DNA from: Sphingobium sp. CECT 9361
Lineage (GTDB): Bacteria; Pseudomonadota; Alphaproteobacteria; Sphingomonadales; Sphingomonadaceae
DNA length: 64,000 bases
Reading direction: 5' to 3'
Assembly: GCF_918741285.1 (NCBI RefSeq)
Contig: NZ_CAKKNC010000003.1
Span: forward strand, 186,001-250,000
Under the pieces are notes generated by a model that saw only the letters and a program-made list of their open reading frames with translations, had not been told where the DNA came from and ran no database searches. Shown here piece by piece: positions 45,768 to 54,299 of this stretch. Each line of letters opens with the position of its first letter. The first letter of the stretch is position 1. Position numbers and translations under genes: made by a program.

Positions 45768-46948
45768 AGATCATTGTTGTCGCTAGCTTGGCCTATTCGC
45801 TGGTCAATTTCCGGGGCCGCCTGCTCTCTTCCATGATCGATCATGGCTATGAAGTGGTGGCATGCGCGCCCGATCGGGACCCAGAAATTGAAGCAAGGTT
45901 AAAGGCGATGGGCGTGACCTATCGCGCTATACCGATGGCACGGACCGGTCTGAACCCGGTTGGGGATCTCTTAACGCTGTTTGGTTTGGTAAAGTGCTTC
46001 TGGCGCGAGCAGCCGGATATCGTCCTTGCCTACACGCAGAAACCGATCATCTATAGCGGTATCGCGTGTCGCATGTTCGCCAGGATCCGTTTCTATGCGA
46101 TGGTCAGTGGCCTGGGGCATGTTTATAGCGAGAATGGATCGAGCATATTGTGTTATGTTCGAGCGCTCGTTTCCGCGCTTTATCGGGTCGCGCTGAAGAC
46201 GGCGAAAGCGGTTTTCGTTTTTAACGGCGACGATCGCGGTGAGATGATCCGTCACGCTATTCTGCACGAGGGCACTCGAGTCATTCAGGTGCCAGGCTCA
46301 GGTGTCGACCTGTCCCATTATGCGCATCGCCCGATACCGCACGGCCCGCCTATTTTCCTTATGGTCGCGCGGTTGCTGCAAAACAAAGGCCTGGTCGAAT
46401 ATGTCGAAGCGGCAAAGCGGGTCCGGATCATTAGGCCGGATGTACAGTTCCACTTGCTCGGACCACTGGACGAGAATCCATCGGCCGTTTCGCGTGAGAC
46501 GATCGAACAATGGCATTCAGCGGGCGCCATCAACTATTTAGGCGAAACGCGGGACGTGCGGCCTTATCTTGCAGCAGCCAGCTTTTTCGTGTTGCCCAGT
46601 TGGTATCGCGAAGGCTTGCCGCGAACCATATTGGAGGCGATGGCCGTCGGTCGCGGTGTCATAACCACGGACATGCCAGGGTGCCGCGAGCCTATCGTCG
46701 AGGGCGTGAACGGCTATATTGTCGAACCGCGCAACATACAGGCTCTTGTCGACGCTATGCTACGCGTGATTGCCGACCCCACCACGGCCGCTCGCTTGGG
46801 CGAAGCCGCGCGCAAAACCGTAGAATCCCGTTTTTCGGTCGAGCAGGTCAATGCCCAGCTGCTCGGTGCCATGGGCATGGACCGGCAAGGTGTGAATGTC
46901 AGCCATCCGCCAGTCACCACCGCCACCGCCTTCGCAGGGGACCTTTGA
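45764..46948 (+). CDS. Glycosyltransferase family 4 protein (PglA-like)
   Basis: 394 residues; start set by the ATGA overlap. The N-terminal MKIIVVASLAYSLVNFRGRL and YTQKPIIYSGIACRMF resemble PglA/WbpX-type transferases that add the second sugar after a PglC-type initiator. The C-terminal part has FLMVARLLQNKGLVEYVEAA and LPSWYREGLPRTILEAMAVG. The next gene encodes just such an initiator (TGATG overlap), which strengthens the idea that this enzyme adds the second residue. Donor sugar unknown. Confidence 0.95.
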   Translation: MKIIVVASLAYSLVNFRGRLLSSMIDHGYEVVACAPDRDPEIEARLKAMGVTYRAIPMARTGLNPVGDLLTLFGLVKCFWREQPDIVLAYTQKPIIYSGIACRMFARIRFYAMVSGLGHVYSENGSSILCYVRALVSALYRVALKTAKAVFVFNGDDRGEMIRHAILHEGTRVIQVPGSGVDLSHYAHRPIPHGPPIFLMVARLLQNKGLVEYVEAAKRVRIIRPDVQFHLLGPLDENPSAVSRETIEQWHSAGAINYLGETRDVRPYLAAASFFVLPSWYREGLPRTILEAMAVGRGVITTDMPGCREPIVEGVNGYIVEPRNIQALVDAMLRVIADPTTAARLGEAARKTVESRFSVEQVNAQLLGAMGMDRQGVNVSHPPVTTATAFAGDL

Positions 46949-47550
46949 TGCGCGTAAGTCGACTGGTCGATATTGCGGTAGCTGGAGCAGGTCTGCTGCT
47001 GCTGTCGCCCGTGATGGCGGTGATCGCCTGCGCGCTCCTGCTAGACGAAGGAAAGCCCATATTTTTTCGCCAAGCCAGGGTTACCAAGGGCGGGCGGATA
47101 TTTCAGGTCATCAAGTTCCGGACAATGAACGATGGCCGCGATGCGCAGGGCTTTCTTCTGCCCGATGTGATTCGGACTACGGCATTGGGTGGGCTATTGC
47201 GACGATTGCGGCTCGATGAACTGCCACAGCTCTGGAATGTACTTACCGGGAGCATGGCCCTGATAGGACCAAGGCCACTTTTGCCCGGGACGATCCTTGA
47301 CGCCGGGGAAAGCGGCCGTCGGCGTTGTTCAGTGGCGCCTGGTTTGACCGGCTGGGCGCAGGTCAATGGCAATAGCCTATTGAGCGATAGCGATAAAATT
47401 GCTCTCGATTTGTGGTACATCGCCAATCGCAGTGCCCTGCTGGATCTTACCATTGTCTTCCGCACCGCGTGGGTGGCCCTGCGGGGCGAACGCTTCAACC
47501 CCGTATCGATCGGGAGGGCTCATGAGAGCAATACTCGTCGGCGCGGTTGA
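46948..47550 (+). CDS. Undecaprenyl-phosphate sugar-1-phosphate transferase (PglC-type)
   Basis: 200 residues, the short monotopic phosphoglycosyl transferase form. One N-terminal re-entrant helix (LVDIAVAGAGLLLLSPVMAV) is followed by IFFRQARVTKGGRIFQVIKF, then RTM, and the catalytic region RLRLDELPQLWNVL (Asp-Glu pair), SMALIGPRPLLPG and APGLTGWAQVNG. It starts repeat-unit assembly by moving a sugar-1-phosphate, often a diamino sugar or its relative, onto undecaprenyl phosphate. The dehydratase and aminotransferase genes on the left could supply that sugar. Confidence 0.95.
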   Translation: MRVSRLVDIAVAGAGLLLLSPVMAVIACALLLDEGKPIFFRQARVTKGGRIFQVIKFRTMNDGRDAQGFLLPDVIRTTALGGLLRRLRLDELPQLWNVLTGSMALIGPRPLLPGTILDAGESGRRRCSVAPGLTGWAQVNGNSLLSDSDKIALDLWYIANRSALLDLTIVFRTAWVALRGERFNPVSIGRAHESNTRRRG

Positions 47551-48448
47551 GAGTAGCCGAATTGCGCTGCAATGTCTGGCGCGATCACCGGCATGGGATC
47601 TTGGCGCCATTTTCACCTTGCCCCCCGAGTTGGCGCAGCGGCACTCCGACTTCGTAGATTTGTCAGCAGACGCGCGCGCAGCCGGGGCGCCGCTTATCAC
47701 CTTGTCCAACATCAATTCCGATGCGGCGTTTGCAGAGATAAAAGCGATCGATCCGGATTATATATTCGTTATTGGATGGTCGCAGATTTGCGGCGCCCGG
47801 TTCATGGCAAGCGCACGGCTGGGGCTGATCGGCTTTCATCCTGCGCCTTTGCCCCGTTTGCGGGGGCGTGCGGTGATACCGTGGACGATCCTTCTCGACG
47901 AGCCAATTTCGGCCTCTTCTCTCTTCTTGATCGACGAGGGCGTCGATAGCGGTCCGATATTAGGCCAGCGCTATTTCCACGTCGCGCCGGATGAAACCGC
48001 CGCCACGCTCTATGCCAAACATATGGCTATGCTGGACGACATGCTACCCAGCGTGCTCGACGATGTGGCCCAATGCAAGGCGCGCATGCAGTCTCAGGAT
48101 GAGCGCTATGCGACCTATGCGACGCGCCGACGACCCGAAGATGCCGTCATCGACTGGTCGGAACCGGCAGATAAGGCAGGGCGTCTCATACGGGCTTGCG
48201 GCGCGCCCTATCCCGGCGCGTGGACGATGCTGGATGGCGAGCGGATAGTCATAGAGGAAGCGCGGCCGGTGTGTCTGCCACAATACCGCGCAGCGATGAC
48301 TGGCCAGATCGTCGAACGGCAGACGGATGGATTTCTTGTCAAGTGCGGCGATGGACGGGGGCTGCTGGTCACGCGGTGGCGGCGGGCCAGAGAAGGTCCC
48401 TTGCCGGTTCACGCTATTTTGGGGCTGCGGGCGGGGGCAAAGCAATGA
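47522..48448 (+). CDS. Formyltransferase family protein (sugar N-formyltransferase-like)
   Basis: 308 residues; the ATG at 47522 follows CGGGAGGGCTC and overlaps the initiating transferase gene by 29 bases. The folate-dependent formyltransferase core is visible: LIGFHPAPLPRLRGRAVIPW (active-site His) and FLIDEGVDSGPILGQRYF (active-site Asp). A C-terminal OB-like domain follows. In glycan loci such enzymes put a formyl group on a 3- or 4-amino deoxysugar from N10-formyltetrahydrofolate. An amino sugar made by the DegT protein would be the natural acceptor. The ArnA/Fmt fold is sure; the sugar substrate is inferred. Confidence 0.9.
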   Translation: MRAILVGAVESSRIALQCLARSPAWDLGAIFTLPPELAQRHSDFVDLSADARAAGAPLITLSNINSDAAFAEIKAIDPDYIFVIGWSQICGARFMASARLGLIGFHPAPLPRLRGRAVIPWTILLDEPISASSLFLIDEGVDSGPILGQRYFHVAPDETAATLYAKHMAMLDDMLPSVLDDVAQCKARMQSQDERYATYATRRRPEDAVIDWSEPADKAGRLIRACGAPYPGAWTMLDGERIVIEEARPVCLPQYRAAMTGQIVERQTDGFLVKCGDGRGLLVTRWRRAREGPLPVHAILGLRAGAKQ

Positions 48449-49122
48449 TTGATGCCATCAGGCGGGCGATGGTGATTGCACCTCATCCGGACGATGAAGT
48501 TCTGGGATGCGGCGGCACTATGGCGCGTCTGGCGTCGCTGGGATGTCACATCGACGTGGCGATCGTGACGCGTGGGATGCCGCCGCGTTTCGATCTTACG
48601 CAGGTCGAGCGCGTACAGGCGGAAGCGCGCGACGCTCATCGCATGTTGGGTGTTGCGCAAACCCATTTCCTCGATTTCCCGGCCGCGTACCTCGATCAAA
48701 TTGCCTGTGCAGATCTGAACGACGCCGTAGCGCAGAGTGTCAAGAACTGTGCGCCGGATACTCTGTTCGTGCCGTTTGCAGGGGATCTGCACTTCGATCA
48801 TCGGCTCGTGTTCGACGCCGCGATGGTGGCTGCCCGGCCGCTGGGGGATCGCTATCCACGGCGGATATTAGCTTATGAAACGGTTTCCGAAACCAATTGG
48901 GCGGCACCCTATGTCGCGCCGTCATTCCAGCCCAACATTTTTATCGACATATCGGATCATCTTGATCGAAAACTTGAAGCGTTTGGCCGTTTCCAAACTC
49001 AGGTCCGTCCATTCCCCAATGAAAGATCGCTGGAAACGCTAAGGGCTCTGGCGATGGTACGGGGAAGCTGTGTCAGTAAAATGGCTGCTGAAGGCTTCGT
49101 ATTAATAAGGGAGGTCGCCTGA
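48445..49122 (+). CDS. PIG-L family deacetylase
   Basis: 225 residues; ATGA overlap sets the start at 48445. The zinc site VIAPHPDDEVLGCGGT is near residues 9-24, with a distal LHFDHRLVF histidine pair. PIG-L enzymes remove N-acetyl groups from sugars, sugar conjugates or related amides. Between a formyltransferase and an ATP-grasp gene it may free an amino group for a new acyl substituent. Cytoplasmic; no signal peptide is seen. Confidence 0.94.
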   Translation: MIDAIRRAMVIAPHPDDEVLGCGGTMARLASLGCHIDVAIVTRGMPPRFDLTQVERVQAEARDAHRMLGVAQTHFLDFPAAYLDQIACADLNDAVAQSVKNCAPDTLFVPFAGDLHFDHRLVFDAAMVAARPLGDRYPRRILAYETVSETNWAAPYVAPSFQPNIFIDISDHLDRKLEAFGRFQTQVRPFPNERSLETLRALAMVRGSCVSKMAAEGFVLIREVA

Positions 49123-49123
49123 C

Positions 49124-50161
49124 ATGAACCCTTTTCCTGCCAACACGGTCGATAATGCACAGGTGGTTATGGCCTCGAAACGACGATCTCCCATCGGTCG
49201 TTCCTTACGTATGATGTTGAGTTCCGCGGGCCGACGCGTGAGCCTGATGAGAAGCTTTCGACAATCAGCCGATTTTTTGGGTGTCGAGCTTACCATGCTT
49301 GCCTGCGATCTGACCCCCGAATGGAGTCCGGCTTGTATCGAGGCCAACAGGGCCTTCGCTGCGCCGCCAGCGGAAAGCAGTGAGTTCATTCCTGCCATGC
49401 TCGACTTGTGCAAGCGCGAGCAGATCGACCTGATCGTTCCGACAATCGACACCGAACTTCTTGCGTATAGCGAAGCGCGGGATCAATTTACGGCTCTCGA
49501 TTGTCATGTCGCCGTCAGCAGTGCGAAAGTTGTAAGGATGGCGCGCGACAAGTTGGCCACTGCCCATTTTCTGGCGGCTGCAGGCATCCACAGCCCTCGT
49601 ACAATTTCGGTCGACGATCTCTTAGCCCAGCGGACGGATTTGCGCTTGCCGCTCTTGGGCAAGCCAAGGCACGGCAGTTCCAGCCGGGGAATAACCATGG
49701 TGCATAGTCATGCCCAGATTTCGGCGCTCGATACCGGCGAGCCGTATATCCTGCAGGAGTTTCTGCCGGGCCGCGAGTTTACCGTAAGCATCTATCTCGA
49801 CCGGGCCGGGCAGATGAGATGTGGAGTGCCGCATGAAAGGTTGCGCGTTCGGTCGGGCGAAGTCGAGAAAGGTGTCACCGTGCGCGATTCTGAGTTGTGC
49901 AGCATCGCGAAAAAGCTCGCCGGTGAGTTGGACGGTGCCCATGGCGCCTTATGCTTTCAAGCGCGGATGGATGCGAACGGCGATCCTTCTGTCTTTGAAA
50001 TCAACGCCCGATTCGGCGGGGGCTATCCGCTAGTCCATCAGGCAGGCGCGCGGTTCAGCCTGTGGATGCTGGAAGAATGTCTGGGTTTGCCCCGAACGAG
50101 CAATGACGACTGGCAGTCGGACGTGCTCATGCTGCGATTTGACGATGCCGTATTCGTGTAA
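49124..50161 (+). CDS. ATP-grasp family protein
   Basis: 345 residues from 49124; an internal ATG near 49211 (MMLSSAGRRVSL) would give the more usual N-terminus. The preATP-grasp domain reads LSSAGRRVSLMRSF and LIVPTIDTELLAYS. The ATP-grasp domain has KLATAHFLAAAGIHSPRTIS, YILQEFLPGREFTVSIYL and the metal-binding VFEINARFGGGYPLVHQAGA. These enzymes link a carboxylate to an amine or thiol using ATP. In this operon it may amidate an amino sugar with an amino acid or other acid. Its stop abuts the next gene (TAATG). Confidence 0.92.
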   Translation: MNPFPANTVDNAQVVMASKRRSPIGRSLRMMLSSAGRRVSLMRSFRQSADFLGVELTMLACDLTPEWSPACIEANRAFAAPPAESSEFIPAMLDLCKREQIDLIVPTIDTELLAYSEARDQFTALDCHVAVSSAKVVRMARDKLATAHFLAAAGIHSPRTISVDDLLAQRTDLRLPLLGKPRHGSSSRGITMVHSHAQISALDTGEPYILQEFLPGREFTVSIYLDRAGQMRCGVPHERLRVRSGEVEKGVTVRDSELCSIAKKLAGELDGAHGALCFQARMDANGDPSVFEINARFGGGYPLVHQAGARFSLWMLEECLGLPRTSNDDWQSDVLMLRFDDAVFV

Positions 50162-50841
50162 TGGTGAAGGCGTGGGCAGGTGGTGCGTTTGATCGCGTGA
50201 TCGTATTCGATCTGGACGACACTCTCTATCTGGAACGCGACTATGTTCTGAGCGGACTTAAGGCGGTGGGTGACTGGGCGATTGCCAATCTGGCGCTGCA
50301 CGGTCTTGGCACAGCCATGATAGACCGGTTCGAAGCCGGGTATCGTACGCGCCTGTTTGACGAAGCATTGATCGAACTGGGTTTCCATCCGTCAGAACGG
50401 CTGATCACGCGCATGTTGGCCGTCTATCGTCAGCACAGACCGGACATCCGACTGGCCGATGACGCTGCCGCATTTCTGGCACGCAGGCATCCGCGAACAG
50501 CCTTTGCGGTCATCACGGACGGGTTTCTTGATGCACAAAAGCGCAAGATCCGGGCGTTGAACCTGTACCGACGCGGGATCCATCTTGGCATCTGCACGGA
50601 TCGATGGGGACGGGAAGGATGGAAACCGAATCAAAGAGCGTTTCGCCACATTGAGAGCATCTTTGGCCTATCCGGTATGAAATATACTTATGTAGCCGAT
50701 AACCCGACCAAGGATTTCCATGCACCAATTTCCTTGCAGTGGGACACCGTCAGGATCGCCCGGCCGCAGCGCATGCACATTGCACCGTCTGGAGATTTGA
50801 TAGATGCTGCTAGAGTTATTGAAAAATTTGGAGAATTTTAG
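50161..50841 (+). CDS. HAD-family hydrolase
   Basis: 226 residues. Motif I is VFDLDDTLYLE (nucleophile Asp and acid Asp), motif II AVITDGF, the motif III lysine is probably in GWKPNQRAF, and motif IV is YVADNPTKDF. The C1-type cap after motif I matches sugar- or small-phosphate phosphatases. Overlap with the ATP-grasp gene implies a joint task: HAD phosphatase plus ATP-grasp pairs recur in loci for unusual sugar modifications. It is the last gene of the rightward operon from 44583. Downstream (50842-51076) is AT-rich non-coding DNA with the regulator's promoter. Confidence 0.93.
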   Translation: MVKAWAGGAFDRVIVFDLDDTLYLERDYVLSGLKAVGDWAIANLALHGLGTAMIDRFEAGYRTRLFDEALIELGFHPSERLITRMLAVYRQHRPDIRLADDAAAFLARRHPRTAFAVITDGFLDAQKRKIRALNLYRRGIHLGICTDRWGREGWKPNQRAFRHIESIFGLSGMKYTYVADNPTKDFHAPISLQWDTVRIARPQRMHIAPSGDLIDAARVIEKFGEF

Positions 50842-51076
50842 CCGCGGAAATTTTTGGGATCAAAAGGTTTACCCCTTATGATCGTCGGTGGCTATTTAAG
50901 AGTAATTGAATTTAATTGATTTTTTCATGGAAGGAATTACTTCTTAGCTCCTCTAAGGGTCGTAGTGCCAGAAGCGAAAGATCTTATTGATCAGTTTCTT
51001 ACAGGGTTTCACGGGCAGAGGTCCGTCAAGCCTGTCGTGCAGCCACGAAGCGCAGCCGCGTCTTTAGGAGGTTCCA

Positions 51077-51838
51077 TTGAGTAACAAAATCAAGATCTCG
51101 ATCATCAACCAAAATGAAATCGAAGGAGAGGGGCTGCGGCGGATTTTAATTGAAAGATCTGTGGAAGATGTCGAAGTTTTCAGAAAGTATTCCGAAATAT
51201 CATTCGACGATATGGAGGGGCCTATGTCCTCCGTCTTCTTGCTCATATGCTCTCCCGTAGACGACATGACGTTGGATATCTGCCGTATGGCTCATGAAGC
51301 GCATCCGGAAGCACGCATAATCATGCTTGCCAACGAGTGTAGCAGTATGATGGTTGCTCGAGCGTTTCGCCTAGGTGTTGCCGGCTATATCAGCAAGGAC
51401 ACGTCCTGCGCCGGCTTGGTGGCCATGATTAAGCTAGTGGAACTTGGCGAGAAAGTCATTCCATCACGGGTGATTTCCGACCTTGCGGCATTGGACACAA
51501 CTTCCCGGCCGATCGAGAATGATGTGCGTATAAGCGACACCAACATGTCTGGAAGAGAAATCGAAATTCTTCGCGGCCTGATCCGTGGCGAACCGAATAA
51601 GCTGATTTCGCGGCGGCTGAATATAACCGAAGCGACGGTCAAGGTGCATGTGAAATCCATTTTGCGCAAATTGCAGGTGGTTAATCGTACGCAGGCTGCA
51701 ATCTGGGCCATGAGCCGCGGCTTGTCGGGCAATAGCGAGACGTCGATGCAGGAGGAGATCGCGCTCCCTTTTCCAGTGCTGACGGGGACGCGACCGCCCT
51801 CGGTGAAGTGCAACGGCACATACATCGCGGCAGCGTGA
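51077..51838 (+). CDS. LuxR-type regulator with a degenerate receiver domain
   Basis: 253 residues; the start is TTG at 51077, supported by AGGAGG 5 bases upstream; no ATG fits. The first ~125 residues fold like a response-regulator receiver (IKISIINQNEIEGEGLRRIL; FRLGVAGYISKDTSCAGLV). The N-terminal acids are replaced (IINQN) and the phospho-acceptor site reads LLICSP (Cys58/Ser59), so phosphorylation is unlikely. The C-terminal LuxR helix-turn-helix is clear (MSGREIEILRGLIRGEPNKL and ITEATVKVHVKSILRKL). It lies directly upstream of the Wzc gene and probably controls polymer synthesis. Confidence 0.9.
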   Translation: MSNKIKISIINQNEIEGEGLRRILIERSVEDVEVFRKYSEISFDDMEGPMSSVFLLICSPVDDMTLDICRMAHEAHPEARIIMLANECSSMMVARAFRLGVAGYISKDTSCAGLVAMIKLVELGEKVIPSRVISDLAALDTTSRPIENDVRISDTNMSGREIEILRGLIRGEPNKLISRRLNITEATVKVHVKSILRKLQVVNRTQAAIWAMSRGLSGNSETSMQEEIALPFPVLTGTRPPSVKCNGTYIAAA

Positions 51839-51978
51839 ACAACGATCCGGATCATGTCTGACGCGCGCTAATAAGATAGGCCGTGGATCGGGCAATCCGA
51901 TATCATCAACGTTCGAAATAACGGCACGTATGCCTTCAGGCCAGGCGGTGAATCTGTCTTGGGATAAGGGGTAATATC

Positions 51979-54261
51979 ATGACGTCTGGAAAAGCCATTA
52001 TGATGCCATCCAGCTTGACCTATGGGGGGCCTGATTTTGGCGGACTCCATGGTACGCAATCGGGGACGAGAGCCGAATATTTCGGTCTGAATGACTTTTT
52101 TCGAATCCTGCGACGCCGTTGGATTTTGATCGTCACCTTCACGCTGGTCGGGATGCTTGCCACAATTCTGGTGCTGGCCAATATTAGGCCGGTCTACAGC
52201 AGTTCGGCAACGGTCGTGGTTCAATTGCCTGAAACCGTTGTTTCTACAACCGATCTGACGCCGAATCAGGAAACAGTGATCGAGACGAAGGTTCAGATTC
52301 TTCAGTCGCGTCGCCTTGCCCGGAGCGTTGCCACCAGTCTCGATCTGGATGACGATCCCGAATTCGCGGATGGTTCACAAAAGCGACGCGCAATCATGAA
52401 GTGGTTTCGCGGTCTGCTGATACAGCCATCGTCCCGTGAGCCTGACCCTGATCTGCGCACCCAGGAAGAGGCGCGGTTGCACAGTGAAGCGGTTGCAGAC
52501 CGTCTGCTGGACAAGGTTGAGATTTCGCGGGTCGGCCGGTCGGGCACGATCAAGATAACTGCGTCGTCTTACGATCCGCAGAAAGCGGCGCTGATCGCGA
52601 ATCGGATGGTGGAAACCTATATTGACGGCGAAATGATCGAGCGGCGGAAATCACGCCAGAATGACATCAAGGAACTGGAGGATCGTATTGCGCAGGTCCG
52701 TTCGCAAATGCGGCAGGTCGATGGTACAGCAGCGGCATACCGGGCGCGCAACGGCATTCTTGCGTCCTCTCCCGAAGCGAGTGGCGCGACGCAGGTCGCC
52801 CAGTCTGCAGGTCTTTTGGCACAGGTGGAGGCCGATCAGGCGTTCGATACGCGCCGCGCCCAGGCGAATAGTCTGACCGCTGTCTCCTCGCCGCTCCTGG
52901 CGGAGTTGCGTCAGCAAGAGAGCTTGGTTGCGCGCCGGTTGAGTGAGTTAGGGGCCATCTATGGCGGCGCTCATCCGGATGTTGTCAAGGCAAGAGCCGA
53001 ACTACTGGCCTTAAGTCCGCGCATTGCCCAAGAAGCGCACCGCGTCCAAGGCGAGATGTCGACGCAGGCAGCCGCAAGCCAAGCCCGCAGCGGTGCCGTT
53101 GACGCGACCATAGCGAACATGCAGTCGCGCGCCCTCGCTTCGGGGGTACAGGCCGTGCCCCTTCGTGCGCTAGAGCGTCAGGGAGATGCCAGCAATGCCC
53201 TTTATCTCTCGCTGGTCGGCGCGCTGAACGCGAAAATTGCGGCATCATCGACGGTGGTTCCGGACCTTTCCATCATTTCACGGGCCTCCTTGCCATCCGT
53301 GCCAAGTTATCCCATCCCGCAGCGCATCCTTGCGGTCGCGCTGCTCGCATTTTTGCTGTTGGGTGTGATCGCTGCGTTCATCATCGACACAATGGATACG
53401 ACCATTCGCACTGCGGCACAGGTCAAGCGCCTTCTTGGCATTCCCACTTTGGCAATGGTCCCGGACATGAGCCGCAACAGCGACTATCGTCCGGTTCAGG
53501 ATATGGTTGAGGCAAAGCCTCGATCTCGCTTTGCGGAGGCCATGCGAAACCTGCTGATCGAACTGGAGGCGCGTCACGGATCCGGTTCTCACGTGGTGGT
53601 CGTGACGTCGCCGCTGGACGGGGAAGGCAAGAGCACTATCGCCACCAGCCTGGCAGCGGCGGCGACCGCCGTCGGACGCCGGGCGGTGGTAGTGGACTTC
53701 GATCTGCGGCGACCGAATATCGCGTCGGAAGAGCGCAAGTCAGTAGGCGTGGTTAGCTATCTTTCCGGAAAAGCAGGCATGGCTGATTTGCCGGTCATTC
53801 AAAATGGCGGCCAATATGCGGTCATCGCCGTGGGTGACATTCCACTCGATCCCGGCTCGCTAATAGCTTCGCCGCGCTTGCCCGAAATGGTCGATGCGCT
53901 GCGTGAGCATTATGACTTCGTTATTCTCAATGCGCCACCCATTCTGCCGGTCAGAGACGCCAAGACATTGACTGAGTATGCCGATTCTACGCTGCTGGTG
54001 TTGCGCTGGGGCTATACCAATCCAGAAGCAGCCCGGGTCGCGATGGAAACATTTGAACGCCCTATCGCGGGTGCCGTCATCAATATGATTGACTATCCCG
54101 CCCATGCCCGTCGGCGTTATGGAGACGTCATTCATCATATGACAAACCTCACGGAATATTATGATGCAGACGATCTGGACCGAGCCTCATGGGCTGACCG
54201 ACTGCGCCGCAAGTGGCGCCGCAGTCGACGTCGCGTGGCGGAAACGCTCCACTTCAACTGA
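51979..54261 (+). CDS. Wzc/ExoP-type polysaccharide co-polymerase with kinase domain
   Basis: 760 residues. A Wzz domain is flanked by two membrane helices (RRWILIVTFTLVGMLATILV near 50; ILAVALLAFLLLGVIAAFII near 455) with a coiled-coil periplasmic region. The cytoplasmic BY-kinase has Walker A SPLDGEGKST (544-553), Walker A' VVVDFDLRRPN (Asp573) and a Walker B-like YDFVILNAPP where the usual aspartate is Asn651. The tail has only a few tyrosines (RRRYGDV, TEYYDAD). It sets chain length and drives export with the Wza-type protein. Kinase activity could be reduced. Confidence 0.95.
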   Translation: MTSGKAIMMPSSLTYGGPDFGGLHGTQSGTRAEYFGLNDFFRILRRRWILIVTFTLVGMLATILVLANIRPVYSSSATVVVQLPETVVSTTDLTPNQETVIETKVQILQSRRLARSVATSLDLDDDPEFADGSQKRRAIMKWFRGLLIQPSSREPDPDLRTQEEARLHSEAVADRLLDKVEISRVGRSGTIKITASSYDPQKAALIANRMVETYIDGEMIERRKSRQNDIKELEDRIAQVRSQMRQVDGTAAAYRARNGILASSPEASGATQVAQSAGLLAQVEADQAFDTRRAQANSLTAVSSPLLAELRQQESLVARRLSELGAIYGGAHPDVVKARAELLALSPRIAQEAHRVQGEMSTQAAASQARSGAVDATIANMQSRALASGVQAVPLRALERQGDASNALYLSLVGALNAKIAASSTVVPDLSIISRASLPSVPSYPIPQRILAVALLAFLLLGVIAAFIIDTMDTTIRTAAQVKRLLGIPTLAMVPDMSRNSDYRPVQDMVEAKPRSRFAEAMRNLLIELEARHGSGSHVVVVTSPLDGEGKSTIATSLAAAATAVGRRAVVVDFDLRRPNIASEERKSVGVVSYLSGKAGMADLPVIQNGGQYAVIAVGDIPLDPGSLIASPRLPEMVDALREHYDFVILNAPPILPVRDAKTLTEYADSTLLVLRWGYTNPEAARVAMETFERPIAGAVINMIDYPAHARRRYGDVIHHMTNLTEYYDADDLDRASWADRLRRKWRRSRRRVAETLHFN

Positions 54262-54269
54262 ACATTGGC

Positions 54270-54299
54270 GAGGAGGCTGGCACGGTTGTCAGCCTCCTC
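54270..54299 (+). terminator. Hairpin terminator between convergent genes
   Basis: GAGGAGGCTG (54270-54279) and CAGCCTCCTC (54290-54299) form a perfect 10-base stem around a 10-base loop, followed by TTAAA. It lies 9 bases after the Wzc stop and touches the flippase stop on the other strand. It is probably the rho-independent terminator of the Wzc transcript and perhaps acts both ways. The T-run is short. Confidence 0.72.
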
